DNA of 64,000 nucleotides from Pseudomonas sp. ADAK13 (lineage in GTDB: Bacteria > Pseudomonadota > Gammaproteobacteria > Pseudomonadales > Pseudomonadaceae): contig NZ_CP052860.1 in assembly GCF_012935715.1 (NCBI RefSeq), positions 5,084,001 to 5,148,000 on the forward strand. The letters run 5' to 3'. Below, in pieces: positions 42,016 to 50,857 of this stretch; position 1 is the stretch's first letter; every line of letters begins with the position of its first letter. The translations under genes were made by a program, and so were the position numbers. The notes under the pieces are model-generated. The model saw only the letters and a program-made list of their open reading frames with translations, searched no databases and was not told the origin of the DNA.

Positions 42016-43206
42016 ATGAGCATTTCCGCCGCAACACCTCAAGCCAACTGGCAACCGGTCTTCGCCCTCGCGTTGGCCGCCTTCGTTTTCAATACCACCG
42101 AATTTGTGCCGGTCGGCCTGCTGAGTGCCATCGGCGCGAGCTTCGACATGCCCATCGCCAGCGTCGGCCTGATGCTGACCATCTATGCGTGGATCGTGTC
42201 CCTGACCTCGCTGCCGGTGATGCTGCTGACCCGCAACGTCGAGCGGCGCAGGCTGCTGATCGTGCTGTTCGGCATGTTTATCGCCAGCCATATCCTGTCC
42301 AGTGTGGCCACCAGTTTTGGCATTTTGATGCTCAGCCGGGTGGGTATTGCGTTGTCCCATGCGCTGTTCTGGTCGATCACGGCGTCCCTCGCGGTGCGCC
42401 TGGCGCCGGAGGGCAAGCAGGTGCAGGCCCTTGGTCTGCTGGCTACCGGTACTTCGCTGGCGATGGTGCTGGGTATCCCGCTCGGCCGCTTGCTGGGCGA
42501 AGCCATGGGCTGGCGCACCACGTTTCTGGTGATCGGCGCGTTTGCGGCCGGGCTGGTGTTCTGGCTGGCGCGCACCTTGCCGCTGCTGCCGAGCCAGAAC
42601 TCCGGTTCGTTGCGCAGCCTGCCGCTGCTGTTCAAACGCCCCGCGCTGGTGGCGCTGTATGTGCTGACGGCGATGGTGGTGACGGCGCAATTCACCGCCT
42701 ACAGCTATGTTGAGCCGTTTGTTGAAGGCGTTGCCGGTATGAGTGGCAACACCGTGACCCTGATCCTGCTGGTATTCGGTGGAGCGGGCATCATCGGTTC
42801 GTTGCTGTTCAGCCTGGTGCACCGCTTTAACCCCCATCGTTTCCTGATCAGCGCGGTGACCATCCTCGCGCTGTGCCTGGCGTTGTTGCTGCCGTTGAGT
42901 GGCGAGGTGTCGTATCTGGTGACCCTGAGCGTGTTCTGGGGCATGGCCATCATGGGCTTTGGCCTGGCGCTGCAATCCAAAGTGTTGGTGCTGGCGCCGG
43001 ATGCGACGGATGTGGCGATGGCGATGTTTTCCGGGATCTACAACATCGGCATTGGCGGTGGGGCGCTGATGGGCAGTTGGGTCGGCAGCCACTTTGGGTT
43101 TGCCTGGATAGGTGCGGCGGGCGGGTTGTTGGCGGCAGTGGCGTTGATTGGGTATTGCCTGGCGATTTATCGGTTTGGGCAGGGTGTGGCCCGCGGCCCT
43201 CTGTAG
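42016..43206 (+). CDS. sotB: Sugar efflux MFS transporter (SotB-like)
   Basis: A 396-residue major-facilitator protein with 12 helices. Extensive remembered similarity to E. coli SotB/Yde[71 protein letters not shown] ([23 protein letters not shown]). Known role: export of arabinose and related sugars or IPTG. No clear sugar catabolic gene is adjacent. Confidence 0.88.
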   Translation: MSISAATPQANWQPVFALALAAFVFNTTEFVPVGLLSAIGASFDMPIASVGLMLTIYAWIVSLTSLPVMLLTRNVERRRLLIVLFGMFIASHILSSVATSFGILMLSRVGIALSHALFWSITASLAVRLAPEGKQVQALGLLATGTSLAMVLGIPLGRLLGEAMGWRTTFLVIGAFAAGLVFWLARTLPLLPSQNSGSLRSLPLLFKRPALVALYVLTAMVVTAQFTAYSYVEPFVEGVAGMSGNTVTLILLVFGGAGIIGSLLFSLVHRFNPHRFLISAVTILALCLALLLPLSGEVSYLVTLSVFWGMAIMGFGLALQSKVLVLAPDATDVAMAMFSGIYNIGIGGGALMGSWVGSHFGFAWIGAAGGLLAAVALIGYCLAIYRFGQGVARGPL

Positions 43207-43248
43207 GCGCGACATTCTTAATGCAGTGGTTTTTTCTAGGGATTTAGT

Positions 43249-43815
43249 ATGAAAGCAGGGTTGCTGATCGTTGTTTTATTGATGCTGGGTGGTTGCGTCA
43301 CCAACCAGTTGCACTTCGCTTCTTATACCTCTGACGCGGAGTTGGCCAGCATTAAGAACAGTGCTGTTCAGTCGGATATTGTCGGGGTTTCAGGCTACGA
43401 GCGTTGTGGGCCCTGTACTGAGCGAAGCAAGATTGTATGGCATGCCGCGAACCACGAAATCGTCAGCCTCTACGAGGGGATGGCCAATGTTCCTGTTGAT
43501 GATTGGGTTGGCTTTACCAAGCGGGCTATAGGGTCTGATTCGGCATCGTCCATTAAAGCCCGGGTCGAGATTGATCGGGTTTTCGTAAAAACCTGGAGTG
43601 ATCCCGAATACTATGCGGCTGATGTAGAACTTTCGGTTTATATCGGCGGTGTCAAATATGCCGGGCATTCACGAATCAAGATAAAAGGCGCAGGCCAGAC
43701 GCTTATTCAGCGGGATAAAGTGGCTTTCAATTCAGCTACCCTCGATGCCGTCAGTGTGGGGTTGAAGGCGGCTTATCTGGATGCGTTTGCAAAGTTTAAA
43801 ACCTCAACTCACTGA
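43249..43815 (+). CDS. Putative lipoprotein
   Basis: A 188-residue exported lipoprotein: signal peptide with lipobox LGGC (Cys at about residue 16), then an all-beta-like domain I do not recognise, with CGPC (residues 54-57) and ADVELSVYIGGVKYAGHSRI near the C-terminus. Lower GC than the neighbours. First gene of a run of immunity-like genes; an outer-membrane or periplasmic immunity lipoprotein is a guess. Confidence 0.7.
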   Translation: MKAGLLIVVLLMLGGCVTNQLHFASYTSDAELASIKNSAVQSDIVGVSGYERCGPCTERSKIVWHAANHEIVSLYEGMANVPVDDWVGFTKRAIGSDSASSIKARVEIDRVFVKTWSDPEYYAADVELSVYIGGVKYAGHSRIKIKGAGQTLIQRDKVAFNSATLDAVSVGLKAAYLDAFAKFKTSTH

Positions 43816-43854
43816 TGGCGCCGCTTACTGCTTGCTCCTACAGGAGGTATTTCC

Positions 43855-43953
43855 ATGGCAGTTCGTTTGATTAAACCGGCGGTATTTGCAGTGCTCGCCG
43901 GGTTTTCCGTGTTGTGGCTCAGCCCTGCAAGCCTGGCGGCCAGTTTTTATTGA
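43855..43953 (+). CDS. 32-residue signal-peptide-like small ORF
   Basis: MAVRLIKPAVFAVLAGFSVL..., ending SLAASFY and a stop. A strong AGGAGG lies six bases before the ATG. The sequence looks like a Sec signal peptide with almost no mature part. It could be a tiny exported peptide or the stump of a truncated exported protein (such as a lost toxin). The 118 bases after it to the next gene show no in-frame continuation. Confidence 0.5.
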   Translation: MAVRLIKPAVFAVLAGFSVLWLSPASLAASFY

Positions 43954-44071
43954 TGAGCGGGTGATGACGAAGGGGCCGTTCTGAATAACGGGCATAAAGG
44001 TACAACGCCGGCTAAAGTCAGTTTTCTCAACAGAGTCTGAAAGCACATCAACATACCGCAGCAGGTTTGCC

Positions 44072-44380
44072 ATGGACGAAAAACCAAACGCGTTACACAT
44101 AGCGGAAATTCCCTACGAGACCGGAGAGGTTCGATTCAGGTATTCGCGTTACCTGTCCGACGACGGCACGCAATGGATTCGGCATGGGCTTTTTCGCGCC
44201 TACCACCCAAACGGCAACCTGGCTTCCGAGGGGAATTACGTGGACGGTGCCGAACACGGCGATTGGCGGGACTACCACGCCAATGGACGGGTGGCGGCGC
44301 AGGGCGCTTATGAGCGTGGCCAGGAAGTTGGGGTGTGGTCGTTCTGGGATGCAGATGGATCTCTGGAGGAGTCCTCATGA
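44072..44380 (+). CDS. MORN-repeat / YwqK-family antitoxin-like protein
   Basis: A 102-residue protein with MORN-type repeats (HGLFRAYHPNGNLASEGNYVDG, GDWRDYHANGRVAAQGAYERG, GVWSFWDADGSLEE). This pattern is annotated as YwqK-family antitoxin, a common immunity element beside polymorphic toxins. The next gene starts inside its stop (ATGA), so the two are translationally coupled. Confidence 0.72.
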   Translation: MDEKPNALHIAEIPYETGEVRFRYSRYLSDDGTQWIRHGLFRAYHPNGNLASEGNYVDGAEHGDWRDYHANGRVAAQGAYERGQEVGVWSFWDADGSLEESS

Positions 44381-44805
44381 CCACTGAGCTTGCGTCGTCG
44401 CTGCACGGAGAGATCCAGTCGCTATGCAGTGCAGGTGATCAATTGGCCGATGAAGGCCGCTATGAAGAGGCCATCGAGCAATACAACAAGGCCTGGATCT
44501 TGATCCCCGGACCGCAAAATAACTGGGAAGCCTCCACCTGGGTATTGGCGGCCATCGCTGATGCATGCTTTTTATCCGGATTCAACGGCTCAGCCCGGGA
44601 TGCCTTGGACTATGCGATGACCTGTCCGGGCGGTCTCGGAAATCCGTTTTTACATTTGCGCCTGGGGCAGGTTTTGCTGGATCAAGGCCATGATGACCAG
44701 GCCGCCGATGAATTGATGCGGGCATACATGGGCGCAGGGGCCGAGATCTTTGAGAACGAGGATGGGCGCTATCTGCGCTTTCTTGGCACGCGGGCAAATC
44801 TCTAG
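44377..44805 (+). CDS. TPR-containing protein
   Basis: A 142-residue protein. TPR-like helices: AGDQLADEGRYEEAIEQYNKAWILIP and RLGQVLLDQGHDDQAADELMRAY. The ATG overlaps the YwqK stop (ATGA). Such small TPR proteins occur next to YwqK and SUKH proteins in toxin-immunity clusters, but a direct function is not known. Confidence 0.75.
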   Translation: MTTELASSLHGEIQSLCSAGDQLADEGRYEEAIEQYNKAWILIPGPQNNWEASTWVLAAIADACFLSGFNGSARDALDYAMTCPGGLGNPFLHLRLGQVLLDQGHDDQAADELMRAYMGAGAEIFENEDGRYLRFLGTRANL

Positions 44806-44823
44806 ACGAGAGGGCGGGTGTTG

Positions 44824-45294
44824 ATGTCCACGTTGGCAATGATCCGGCAGCAATGTTTGCTTTTGAATGGCGCGCGCGCCGTTGAGCCTGGGTTTCTTGA
44901 TGAGGTGCAGAGCCAGCTTGGCCTGGCGCTTGCGGATGATTTTCGTGAGGCTGCCGAGTTCTTCGATGGCTCTGGAATCTACGTTTTGCCCTTGCACGCG
45001 ATAGGGTGGTCGCTTGCGCCGAATGTCCTGGATGAAACCAGACGTCTTCGAGAGCGTGCCGAGCTTGCGCGGCAGTTTTTGGTATTAGCCCAGCCGCCGG
45101 CCAGTTTGATCGTGATGGATTGCTCAGGCGGAGGCGGTCGGGTGATTTGGTGTGACGACGTGGATGTGTGTCGCCTTGGTAGGGAGGCCTTGTTGACTGC
45201 GCCGGATTCATGGCCGACGTATACCGCGTTTCTTGAATACCTGATCAGTGAAGAGCAGCAAGATCGTGTGGATCTGCCCGACGATAAAGCTTGA
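44824..45294 (+). CDS. SMI1/KNR4 (SUKH) family protein
   Basis: A 156-residue protein with the SUKH pattern: LDEVQSQLGLALADDFREAAEFFDGSGIYVLPLHAIGWSLAPNVLDETRRLRERA and PPASLIVMDCSGGGGRVIWCDD. The SUKH superfamily contains many immunity proteins against nuclease and deaminase toxins. Start taken at the ATG rather than upstream GTG/TTG in-frame. Nineteen bases after the TPR gene; last of the small island. Confidence 0.75.
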   Translation: MSTLAMIRQQCLLLNGARAVEPGFLDEVQSQLGLALADDFREAAEFFDGSGIYVLPLHAIGWSLAPNVLDETRRLRERAELARQFLVLAQPPASLIVMDCSGGGGRVIWCDDVDVCRLGREALLTAPDSWPTYTAFLEYLISEEQQDRVDLPDDKA

Positions 45295-45326
45295 TGCTAC
45301 AAGCCTGGCTGAAGTCCGGCGCGAGG

Positions 45327-45376
45327 GTGACGCGGAGCGTCACGGTATGCATTCCCACGCAGAGCGTGGGAACGAT
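45327..45376. repeat. Two-hairpin intergenic repeat
   Basis: GTGACGCGGAGCGTCAC followed closely by TTCCCACGCAGAGCGTGGGAA. Two adjacent palindromes sharing the GC[A/G]GAGCG core, a repeat type I recall from many Pseudomonas genomes. Lies between the immunity island and the YoaE gene. Confidence 0.7.
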
Positions 45377-45441
45377 CGATGAGGAGTTTCTGCTCGGCAG
45401 AAAACTTATTAAGTCTATCGATTGGTTGGACTGGGTGTGAA

Positions 45442-45483
45442 GGGTTGAAGTGAGAGGGCCTGGATGTAGAGGCCCTTCAACCC
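45442..45483 (+). promoter_or_regulatory. Bulged hairpin in the yoaE upstream region
   Basis: GGGTTGAA pairs with TTCAACCC, and GGGCCT with AGGCCC, with a six-base bulge on the 5' side and an eight-base loop. No T-run follows on the + strand. It does not show the conserved features of the yybP-ykoY manganese riboswitch, despite lying upstream of a TerC-type gene. Confidence 0.4.
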
Positions 45484-45597
45484 ATGCAGGACAATCGTCG
45501 ACACCTTACCTGTTACAGATCTTGTAATAATTTTAGATTGTAGGAAATTCCCGTTTCGCCTGTACGATTCAAGTCCTTTTTCCATAACAGGACCTAC

Positions 45598-45753
45598 ATG
45601 AACACCCTCTCGGAGCCTCCCAGTCGTCTTTCCCCAAGACATTCACTGCCGCCGTTCCCGCTGATCGCCTGCCTCAACGCCAAGCACCCCTTATTCCAAT
45701 TGCCTACCCTTACCCGGTCCCTCGACCGTGCGTTGCCGTGCCCGGCATTCTGA
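45598..45753 (+). CDS. Possible 51-residue leader peptide
   Basis: ATG with AGGA five bases upstream; Pro/Leu-rich, MNTLSEPPSRLSPRHSLPPF..., ending LPCPAF. It ends 23 bases before the yoaE-like start. It could be a real small protein or leader peptide, or chance. No domain recognised. Confidence 0.3.
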   Translation: MNTLSEPPSRLSPRHSLPPFPLIACLNAKHPLFQLPTLTRSLDRALPCPAF

Positions 45754-45776
45754 AAAACTTGAAGAGATACTGAAAA

Positions 45777-47330
45777 ATGGAATGGTTAGCGGATCCAACG
45801 GCCTGGCTCGGCCTGTTGACTTTGATTGTGCTGGAGCTGGTGCTGGGCATCGACAACCTGGTGTTTATCGCGATCCTGGCGGACAAGCTGCCGCCGGAGC
45901 AGCGTGACCGTGCGCGTCTGATCGGTTTGTCCCTGGCATTGCTGATGCGCCTGGGCTTGCTGGCGAGTATTTCGTGGTTGGTGACCCTGACCCAGCCCTT
46001 GTTCGAGGTGTTCGACAAGAGCTTCTCGGGCCGTGACTTGATCATGCTGTTTGGTGGTGTGTTCCTGTTGTTCAAGGCCACCATGGAATTGCATGAGCGC
46101 CTTGAGGGGCATGTGGCTCAGCGCACTGGCAACGTGGCTTATGCGATGTTCTGGCCGATCGTTGCGCAGATTGTGGTGCTGGACGCGGTGTTCTCCCTCG
46201 ACGCGGTGATTACCGCCGTGGGCATGGTGGATGAGCTGGCAGTGATGATGATCGCGGTGATCATTTCCATCGGCCTGATGATCATTGCCAGCAAGCCGCT
46301 GACCCGTTTCGTCAACGCCCACCCGACGGTGATCATGCTGTGCCTGGGCTTCCTGATGATGATCGGTTTTGCCCTGACCGCCGAAGGCCTGGGTTTCCAT
46401 ATTCCGAAGGGTTATCTGTACGCGGCCATTGGTTTCTCGATTTTGATCGAGGTGTTCAACCAGATCGCCCGGTCGCGCCGCAAGAAGTCGGCCCAGGGCA
46501 CGCTGCCGAGGCGTGAGCGTACGGCCCATGCGGTGATGCGTTTGCTCGGCGGGCGTAATTTGGCAGTGGAGGAGGTAGGCGAAGAGGTCGCCGACCTGCT
46601 GGACAACCCCGATGCCAGCGGCGGGCCGCTGTTCGACCGGCGCGAGCGGGTGATGATCAGTGGCGTGCTGCAACTGGCTGAACGCCCGATCCGTACGCTG
46701 ATGACGCCTCGGGCGAAGGTGGACTCTATCGATCTGTCGGACGATCCCGACACTATCCGCCTGAAACTGATGCATTCGTCTTACTCGCGTCTGCCCTTGA
46801 TCCGCAACGGTAATGTCGACGAGCCATTGGGTTTTGTGCACAAGAAGGAGTTGCTCAAGGAATACCTGGCCGGTAACGAGCCGAACCTGGAGCACCTGGC
46901 ACGCCGGGCGATCAACCTGCTGGAGAGTTTTTCGATCCTCAACGCCCTGGAGCAGATGCGCCAGGAGTCGACCCACATTGCCTTCGTTATCAACGAATTT
47001 GGCGACTTTATCGGGGTGTTGAGCATGACCGACATCCTGGAATCCATCGCCGGTGAGTTGCCGGATGCAAGCGAAGTCGAAGGGCCGGATATCGTCGAGG
47101 AGGCGGGCGGTTTCCGGGTCAACGGTGCGTTGAACCTCAACCTGATCCGCCAGCGTACCGGCTTCAAGGCCGTGGCCACGGAGGATTACCAGACCCTGGC
47201 CGGGTTGGTGATGAGCCTGCTGGATCGCCTGCCGGTGGTGGGCGATAGCCTGGAACATGAAGGCTGGCGCCTGACCGTGGCCGCAGTGGAGGAACGGCGG
47301 GTTACGCAGGTGCTGCTGGCACGGCTGTAG
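45777..47330 (+). CDS. TerC-family membrane protein with CBS and CorC_HlyC domains (YoaE-like)
   Basis: A 517-residue protein, the size of E. coli YoaE. N-terminal TerC domain of about seven helices ([38 protein letters not shown], both with the conserved Asp pair), then a pair of CBS domains ([57 protein letters not shown]) and a C-terminal CorC_HlyC domain ([14 protein letters not shown]). TerC proteins are linked to metal (manganese) handling and loading of exported metalloproteins. Confidence 0.9.
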   Translation: MEWLADPTAWLGLLTLIVLELVLGIDNLVFIAILADKLPPEQRDRARLIGLSLALLMRLGLLASISWLVTLTQPLFEVFDKSFSGRDLIMLFGGVFLLFKATMELHERLEGHVAQRTGNVAYAMFWPIVAQIVVLDAVFSLDAVITAVGMVDELAVMMIAVIISIGLMIIASKPLTRFVNAHPTVIMLCLGFLMMIGFALTAEGLGFHIPKGYLYAAIGFSILIEVFNQIARSRRKKSAQGTLPRRERTAHAVMRLLGGRNLAVEEVGEEVADLLDNPDASGGPLFDRRERVMISGVLQLAERPIRTLMTPRAKVDSIDLSDDPDTIRLKLMHSSYSRLPLIRNGNVDEPLGFVHKKELLKEYLAGNEPNLEHLARRAINLLESFSILNALEQMRQESTHIAFVINEFGDFIGVLSMTDILESIAGELPDASEVEGPDIVEEAGGFRVNGALNLNLIRQRTGFKAVATEDYQTLAGLVMSLLDRLPVVGDSLEHEGWRLTVAAVEERRVTQVLLARL

Positions 47331-47409
47331 CGGGTGGATTTCATTCGACGCTGGGCTGGCCTTTGGATAGCATCGCCGCTCACTGAACCGTTAAGGAAGG
47401 GTTACCCGA

Positions 47410-48252
47410 ATGACTTTGGACGTGCTTAAGATTTCTGCATTCTGTGATGGCAACCAGGGCGGTAACCCGGCCGGCGTATGGATCGGTGACCACTTGCCGG
47501 AAGCCGCAGAGATGCAGCGTATCGCTCACGAAGTCGGGTTTTCGGAAACCGTATTCGCCTGCCCGCAGGACGATGGCTGGCGCGTGCGTTACTTCGCGCC
47601 TCAGGCCGAAGTCGCCTTCTGCGGGCACGCCACCATTGCCCTCGGCGCAGCCCTGAGCCTGGCGCTGGGCGACGGCGAATTCCACCTGACGTTGAACAAT
47701 GGCGATATTTCTGTCAGTGGCCGCAGCCAGGGCGACCTGATCGAAGCGGCCTTGCAATCCCCGCCAACCCGCAGTGCACCGGCAAACGATGCGCTGGTGG
47801 ACGCGGGCCTGAGGTTGTTCGGCTACACCCGCAACGACCTGGACCCGAACATCCCGCCGGCTATCATCCATGGCGGTATCGACCACCTGGTGCTGGCCCT
47901 CGACAGCCGCGCCAGGCTCAGCCAGATGCACTATGAGCTGGAGGCCGGTCGCCGCTACATGACCGACGCCGGCTTGGGCACCGTGGTGCTGGTGTTCGCT
48001 GAAAGCCCGACGCTGTTTCACACCCGCAACCCGTTCGCGGTGGGCGGTGTGTACGAAGACCCGGCCACGGGCTCCGCTGCCGCCGCATTTGCCGGCTACC
48101 TGCGGGACCTGGGCTGGCCGCACAACGGCCGTATCGACTTCATCCAGGGCGAGGACATGGGCAGTCGCTCACGCTTGCAAGCGCAGATCACCGCGCAGCG
48201 GGGTGCGTCGATTCGGGTGTCGGGTACGGCGCGGTTGATGTTGGAGGACTGA
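47410..48252 (+). CDS. PhzF-family isomerase
   Basis: A 280-residue PhzF-like protein: GNQGGNPAGVWIGD, the catalytic-Glu region FSETVFA, CGHATIALGAALSL, and DPATGSAAAAFAGYLRDLG. PhzF proteins act as isomerases on secondary-metabolite or amino-acid-like substrates. There is no phenazine cluster here, so the substrate is unknown. Its 3' end overlaps the thioredoxin gene on the other strand by 65 bases. Confidence 0.88.
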   Translation: MTLDVLKISAFCDGNQGGNPAGVWIGDHLPEAAEMQRIAHEVGFSETVFACPQDDGWRVRYFAPQAEVAFCGHATIALGAALSLALGDGEFHLTLNNGDISVSGRSQGDLIEAALQSPPTRSAPANDALVDAGLRLFGYTRNDLDPNIPPAIIHGGIDHLVLALDSRARLSQMHYELEAGRRYMTDAGLGTVVLVFAESPTLFHTRNPFAVGGVYEDPATGSAAAAFAGYLRDLGWPHNGRIDFIQGEDMGSRSRLQAQITAQRGASIRVSGTARLMLED

Positions 48253-48565
48253 TTCTGGTCTTGGCGAACGTCTCGCTCAGAATTTTTTCGTCGAACCCCT
48301 TCAGCTTCTCGATCATTCGGCCATTCCGGAACACCAGCAGGGTGGGTGTGCCAGTCACATCCGGGTGCCTGGGGGTTTGGGCCGTATCGAGCACCAGGCT
48401 TTTCACGGTGCTGCCATATTTTCCGGCAATCTGCTCAAACAGTGGCCCGGCCTGACCGCAGGCCGGGCAATGCTGCGAGACAAACAACATGAACACCGTC
48501 TCATGCGACGCGAGCACTTGCTGATATTCCTCGGCATTGGCAATCACCGCCGTTGCAATTCCCAT
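48188..48565 (-). CDS. Thioredoxin-family protein (CPAC)
   Basis: A 125-residue thioredoxin fold with active site HCPACGQ and cis-Pro in GTPTLLVF. No signal peptide, so cytoplasmic disulphide reductase. AAGGAG lies six bases before the ATG. The last ~20 residues (Pro/Thr-rich tail) are encoded within the overlap with phzF on the opposite strand. Confidence 0.87.
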   Translation of the reverse strand: MGIATAVIANAEEYQQVLASHETVFMLFVSQHCPACGQAGPLFEQIAGKYGSTVKSLVLDTAQTPRHPDVTGTPTLLVFRNGRMIEKLKGFDEKILSETFAKTRISPPTSTAPYPTPESTHPAAR

Positions 48566-48662
48566 GATGATCTCCTTGGCAAAAGGGCAAGGCCCACGCT
48601 AAACCCGGCGATCAAAACGGTCTACTGTCAAAACTAACAGGTCCCCTGCAGCAATCCGCTTT

Positions 48663-48708
48663 TGTGGTGAGGGGGCTTGTCCCCCGTTGGGCTGCGCAGC
48701 AGCCCCAA
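48663..48708. repeat. REP-type palindromic block
   Basis: TGTGGTGAGGGGGCTTGTCC... with internal CTGCGCAGCAG palindrome; one half of the TGTGG[C/T]GAGGGGGCTTGTCC REPIN family seen intact at 52753-52848. Confidence 0.75.
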
Positions 48709-48713
48709 GGCTT

Positions 48714-48950
48714 TCAACGCTGCGCCCGTTCCCGAGCCTTCTTCGCCAACCCCACGCACTGCTTATAGTCGCCCTGTTCCTTGGCGTCCTTCGCCCGGCG
48801 ATAACCATGATGATTCTGGGTGGTGTAGTTCGTACTGAACGCCGCCTTGAGCTTGACCAGCTCGGCCTTGCATTCGCGCCGGTCATCCTTGGCAAACACC
48901 TGGCTGGCAAACACCAGCGACAACACCATAAGCACAAGACTGATCTTCAT
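48714..48950 (-). CDS. Small exported protein
   Basis: A 78-residue protein: signal peptide MKISLVLMVLSLVFASQVFA, then a charged mature part with two Cys (RRECKAEL, YKQCVGL) that may form a disulphide. AAGGAA before the ATG. Family not recognised; probably periplasmic. Confidence 0.7.
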   Translation of the reverse strand: MKISLVLMVLSLVFASQVFAKDDRRECKAELVKLKAAFSTNYTTQNHHGYRRAKDAKEQGDYKQCVGLAKKARERAQR

Positions 48951-49284
48951 CTGAGCGCATTCCTTGGGGGCGGATCACCTGCAAAGGCTAGCCCAGCCAC
49001 GGGATATTTCCATTCGGCCATCGCACCGCTTTCGTGCACGGTAACGCGCTGCTCCCGCACCCAAATGTGGCCTGTCACCCCGGTGTGTGGCCAACGGTAG
49101 CAATCTGATTGCAACGACTAGCCCAGCGCCTCATCGCCGATAAAAATTTATCTAATTGATTTTAAAAGAAATTAATCCCGAAATATTTTTCTGTTACTGC
49201 GTGTGGCACACTTTCTGCTGTCTATTCCGTTGTTACATACTAAGTTCCGGTATAGCGGAATACACAACTCCTGGAGTGCTTGTC
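48951..49284. promoter_or_regulatory. Upstream region of the amino-acid ABC operon
   Basis: A 334-base gap. The 49140-49200 part is strongly AT-rich (for example aaaaatttatctaattgat), suiting an IHF-type bend, followed by the sigma-54 motif at 49204-49219. No small gene seen. Confidence 0.5.
49204..49219 (+). promoter_or_regulatory. Candidate sigma-54 promoter
   Basis: TGGCACACTTTCTGCT: -24 TGGCAC and -12 CTGC with the required ten-base gap between GG and GC; one mismatch to TTGC. It is 66 bases before the binding-protein ATG. RpoN control would fit a nitrogen-responsive amino-acid uptake operon. Confidence 0.6.
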
Positions 49285-50133
49285 ATGCATCACCGACCTT
49301 CCGTGTTTAAAGCGTGTGTTTTTCTCTTCGCCGCATCGGCTTCCCTCGCAAGCGTAGTGCAAGCGGCGGACAGCAAGCTCGATACGGTGCTCAAGCGTGG
49401 GCACCTGATCGTGGGTACAGGCAGTACCAATGCGCCGTGGCACTTCCAGGGAGCGGATGGCAAGTTGCAGGGTTTTGATATCGACATCGGCCACATCGTC
49501 GCCAAGGGGCTGTTCAACGACCCGAGCAAAGTCGAGTACGTGGTGCAGTCCTCCGACGCCCGGATTCCCAACCTGTTGACCGACAAGGTCGACATGAGCT
49601 GCCAGTTCATCACCGTCACCGCCAGCCGTGCGCAGCAAGTGGCCTTCACCCTGCCGTACTACCGCGAAGGCGTGGGCCTGTTGCTGCCGGCCAACAGCAA
49701 GTACAAGGAAATCGAAGACCTGCAAGCCGCAGGCAGCGACGTCACCGTGGCCGTGCTGCAGAACGTCTACGCCGAAGAGCTGGTGCACCAGGCATTGCCT
49801 AAAGCCAAGGTCGACCAGTACGACAGCGTCGACCTGATGTACCAGGCCGTGAACTCCGGCCGTGCCGACACCGCCGCCACCGACCAGTCCTCGGTCAAGT
49901 ACCTGATGGTGCAAAACCCGGGTCGCTACCGCAGCCCGAGCTACGCCTGGAGCCCGCAGACCTACGCGTGCGCCGTCAAGCGTGGCGATCAGGACTGGCT
50001 GAACTTCGTCAACACCGCGCTGCATGAAGCCATGACCGGCGTGGAATTCCCGATGTACAAGGCCTCGTTCAAGCAATGGTTCGGTGTGGATCTGCCAGAG
50101 CCTGCGATCGGTTTCCCGGTTGAGTTCAAGTAA
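49285..50133 (+). CDS. Amino-acid ABC transporter substrate-binding protein
   Basis: A 282-residue periplasmic protein: signal peptide ending VVQA/AD, then SBP_bac_3 fold (HLIVGTGSTNAPWHFQGADGKLQGFDIDIGHIVAKGLF; FITVTASRAQQVAFTLPYY). GGAG lies eight bases before the chosen ATG. First gene of an operon: binding protein, two permeases, ATPase, then RidA, IclR, DSD1-type enzyme. Confidence 0.92.
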   Translation: MHHRPSVFKACVFLFAASASLASVVQAADSKLDTVLKRGHLIVGTGSTNAPWHFQGADGKLQGFDIDIGHIVAKGLFNDPSKVEYVVQSSDARIPNLLTDKVDMSCQFITVTASRAQQVAFTLPYYREGVGLLLPANSKYKEIEDLQAAGSDVTVAVLQNVYAEELVHQALPKAKVDQYDSVDLMYQAVNSGRADTAATDQSSVKYLMVQNPGRYRSPSYAWSPQTYACAVKRGDQDWLNFVNTALHEAMTGVEFPMYKASFKQWFGVDLPEPAIGFPVEFK

Positions 50134-50185
50134 TTCGTAAACACTGGGGCGTCGCTGACGGCGCCCCAATCAGGTACTGCCGACC

Positions 50186-50848
50186 ATGAACTATCAGTTG
50201 AACTTTGCCGCTGTGTGGCGCGACTTCCCCAGCTTGCTGGCGGGGCTCGGCCTCGGCCTTGAACTGGCACTGCTGTCCATCGCCATCGGTTGCGTGATCG
50301 GCCTGTTGATGGCGTTTGCCATGCTGTCCAAACACCGCGCGCTACGCATCGTGGCCTCGGTGTATGTGACGGTGATCCGCAACACCCCGATCCTGGTGCT
50401 GATCCTGTTGATCTACTTCGCCTTGCCGAGCCTGGGTATCCGGCTGGACAAGATCCCCTCGTTCATCATCACGCTGTCGCTGTACGCCGGTGCCTACCTG
50501 ACCGAAGTATTCCGCGCAGGCCTCTTGAACATTCCCAAGGGGTTGCGTGAAGCGGGCCTGGCCATCGGCCTGGGCGAATGGCGCATCCGCGCGTACATCA
50601 CCGTGCCGGTGATGCTGCGCAACGTGCTGCCGGCGCTGTCGAACAACTTCATCTCGCTGTTCAAGGACACCTCCCTGGCGGCCGCGATCGCGGTGCCGGA
50701 GCTGACCTATTACGCCCGCAAGATCAACGTCGAAAGCTACCGGGTGATTGAAACCTGGATGGTCACGACCGCGCTCTACGTGGCTGCCTGTTACCTCATT
50801 GCCATGCTGCTCCGTTACCTGGAACAGCGTTTGGCGATTCGCCGCTAA
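50186..50848 (+). CDS. Amino-acid ABC transporter permease 1
   Basis: A 220-residue permease of the HisM/GlnP type: GLGLGLELALLSIAIGCVIGLLMAFAML, RNTPILVLILLIYFALP, the EAA loop (GLREAGLAIGLGEWRIRAYITVPVMLRNVLPALSNNFISLFKDTSL). Confidence 0.92.
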   Translation: MNYQLNFAAVWRDFPSLLAGLGLGLELALLSIAIGCVIGLLMAFAMLSKHRALRIVASVYVTVIRNTPILVLILLIYFALPSLGIRLDKIPSFIITLSLYAGAYLTEVFRAGLLNIPKGLREAGLAIGLGEWRIRAYITVPVMLRNVLPALSNNFISLFKDTSLAAAIAVPELTYYARKINVESYRVIETWMVTTALYVAACYLIAMLLRYLEQRLAIRR

Positions 50849-50857
50849 GGAGCGCCC

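Noticed and set aside
45442..45483. yybP-ykoY-type manganese riboswitch before the TerC gene
   Set aside because: The hairpin lacks the two-helix arrangement and conserved loop sequences of that class as I know them; only a simple bulged stem is visible.
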